Source: Phycisphaerales bacterium (GTDB taxonomy: Bacteria > Planctomycetota > Phycisphaerae > SM23-33). Taken from it: DNA of 6,492 bases. The first letter of the stretch is position 1; each line of letters opens with the position of its first letter. The stretch spans positions 10,202 to 16,693 of the forward strand of contig PMBX01000009.1 in the NCBI GenBank assembly GCA_003153915.1, in the 5' to 3' direction. Both the position numbers and the translations under genes were made by a program. Shown piece after piece: positions 5,671 through 6,492 of this stretch. A model generated the notes under the pieces. That model searched no databases. It was not told where the DNA came from and saw nothing but the letters and a program-made list of their open reading frames with translations.

Positions 5671-6492
5671 TCAATCCTTGTTCCACGTTGCCGCGCCATA
5701 GACGGCCCGGCCGCCCAGTTCTTCCTCGATCCGCAGGAGCTGGTTGTACTTGCATACCCGGTCGGTCCGGCAGGCCGAACCGGTCTTGATCTGTCCGGTG
5801 TTCTTGGCCACCGTCAGGTCGGCGATGGTGGTGTCCTCGGTCTCGCCGCTGCGGTGGGACACGACGGCCGTCCACCCGTTGCTCATTGCCAGGTCGATCG
5901 CCTGGATCGTCTCGCTGAGCGTGCCGATCTGGTTGAGCTTGATGAGGATGCTGTTGGCGCAGTTTTCATCCAACCCGCGCTGGAGGAACTGGATGTTGGT
6001 GACGAACAGGTCGTCGCCGACCAGTTGCACCTTCTGTCCCAACCGCTTGGTGAGTTTGGCCCAGCCGGCCCAATCATCCTCGGCCAGGCCGTCCTCGATG
6101 CTGCGGATGGGGTACTTGGCCACCCATTTTTCCCAGATGTCGATCATCTCGTCGCTGGTGGCGATGCGGGTGGGGTCGCTCTTGAAGAAGCAGTATCCCT
6201 TCTTGCCTTTTTCCTTGGCGGCGTTGGCCAGTTCGCTGGCGGCTGGGTCCAGGGCGATCCAGACGTCCTTTCCGGGCTTGTATCCGGCCTCCTCGATGGC
6301 CTTGCAGATCAGCTCGGGGGCCTCGTCGTTACTCCGCAGGCTGGGGGCATATCCGCCCTCGTCGCCGACAGAGGTGTTGTAGCCGCGACTTTTGAGGACC
6401 TTTTTGAGGGCGTGGAAAACCTCCACTCCCATCCGCAGTCCCTGGGAGAAGGTCTCGGCGCCCCAGGGCTGGACCATGAACTCCTGGAAGTC
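5671..6492 (-). CDS. eno: Enolase (phosphopyruvate hydratase), 3' part
   Basis: Enolase converts 2-phosphoglycerate to phosphoenolpyruvate in glycolysis. The window holds the last 273 residues of about 430; the frame is open at the right edge, so the start lies outside. Counting from the edge, the active-site residues are present: E45 in VGDEGGYAPSL, metal ligands D82 (WIALDPAASEL), E133 (SIEDGLAEDDW) and the Asp pair 160-161 (LVGDDLFVTN), catalytic K185 (ILIKLNQIGTLSET), the H213-R-S loop (SHRSGETEDT) and K236 (QIKTG). The C-terminus is complete and ends NKD. The internal methionine at 6477 (MVQPWGAE) is not the start, because DFQEF precedes it in frame and matches the family. The segment GSACRTDRVCKYN has two cysteines where many enolases have other small residues. 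The gene is followed after one base by the membrane-protein gene, a likely operon. Confidence 0.97.
   Translation of the reverse strand, partial: DFQEFMVQPWGAETFSQGLRMGVEVFHALKKVLKSRGYNTSVGDEGGYAPSLRSNDEAPELICKAIEEAGYKPGKDVWIALDPAASELANAAKEKGKKGYCFFKSDPTRIATSDEMIDIWEKWVAKYPIRSIEDGLAEDDWAGWAKLTKRLGQKVQLVGDDLFVTNIQFLQRGLDENCANSILIKLNQIGTLSETIQAIDLAMSNGWTAVVSHRSGETEDTTIADLTVAKNTGQIKTGSACRTDRVCKYNQLLRIEEELGGRAVYGAATWNKD
5675..5679 (-). promoter_or_regulatory. Ribosome binding site of the eno-linked membrane protein, inside the eno 3' end
   Basis: On the minus strand AAGGA overlaps the last codons of eno (Lys-Asp) and sits 5 bases before the GTG at 5669. This suggests translational coupling to eno and supports the GTG start. 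Confidence 0.45.

Noticed and set aside
5744..6382. Open frame on the + strand opposite eno
   Set aside because: It is a Ser/Leu-rich mirror of a highly conserved enolase coding region.

Overview
The window is GC-rich, mostly coding, and looks like an ordinary chromosomal stretch of a planctomycete-type bacterium, probably Phycisphaerae-like. This placement is an inference. It rests on an ECF sigma factor whose partner carries a DUF1559/pseudopilin-like tail, an HNH endonuclease of a type common in Planctomycetota, a large heparinase II/III-family protein, and the general base composition. I see no rRNA, tRNA, CRISPR array, insertion sequence or phage gene.

Layout: (1) mscL, a mechanosensitive channel, on the + strand at 59-448. 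(2) A convergent gap at 449-633. It has no clear terminator but holds an open stretch on the minus strand in frame with the gene to its right. (3) A minus-strand two-gene operon reading leftward from about 2300: an ECF sigma factor (2246 to 1638), then a probable membrane-bound anti-sigma protein (1641 to 634), joined by an ATGA overlap. A good sigma-70-type promoter lies in front of it. (4) A divergent heparinase II/III-like gene on + (about 2434-4275). (5) A 183-base gap containing an extended -10 promoter, then an HNH endonuclease on + (4459-5094). (6) A short convergent gap. (7) A minus-strand pair entering from the right edge: the 3' two thirds of enolase (eno), then a two-helix membrane protein with a coiled coil that resembles a DivIC/FtsB-type septum protein.

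How they work together: the sigma and anti-sigma genes form a clear translationally coupled regulatory unit. The heparinase-like gene shares its upstream region and could be a target, but the sequence does not show this. The eno/DivIC-like pair matches the eno-ftsB neighbourhood of other bacteria. mscL and the HNH gene appear to be independent units.

The most unusual item is the anti-sigma protein. Its single membrane helix is built like a type IV prepilin N-terminus (F-S-M-R-E-L followed by a hydrophobic helix) and is followed by a pseudopilin/DUF1559-like outer domain, so a cytoplasmic sigma-binding segment sits where a prepilin leader would be. I found no convincing new multi-gene defence or mobile system.
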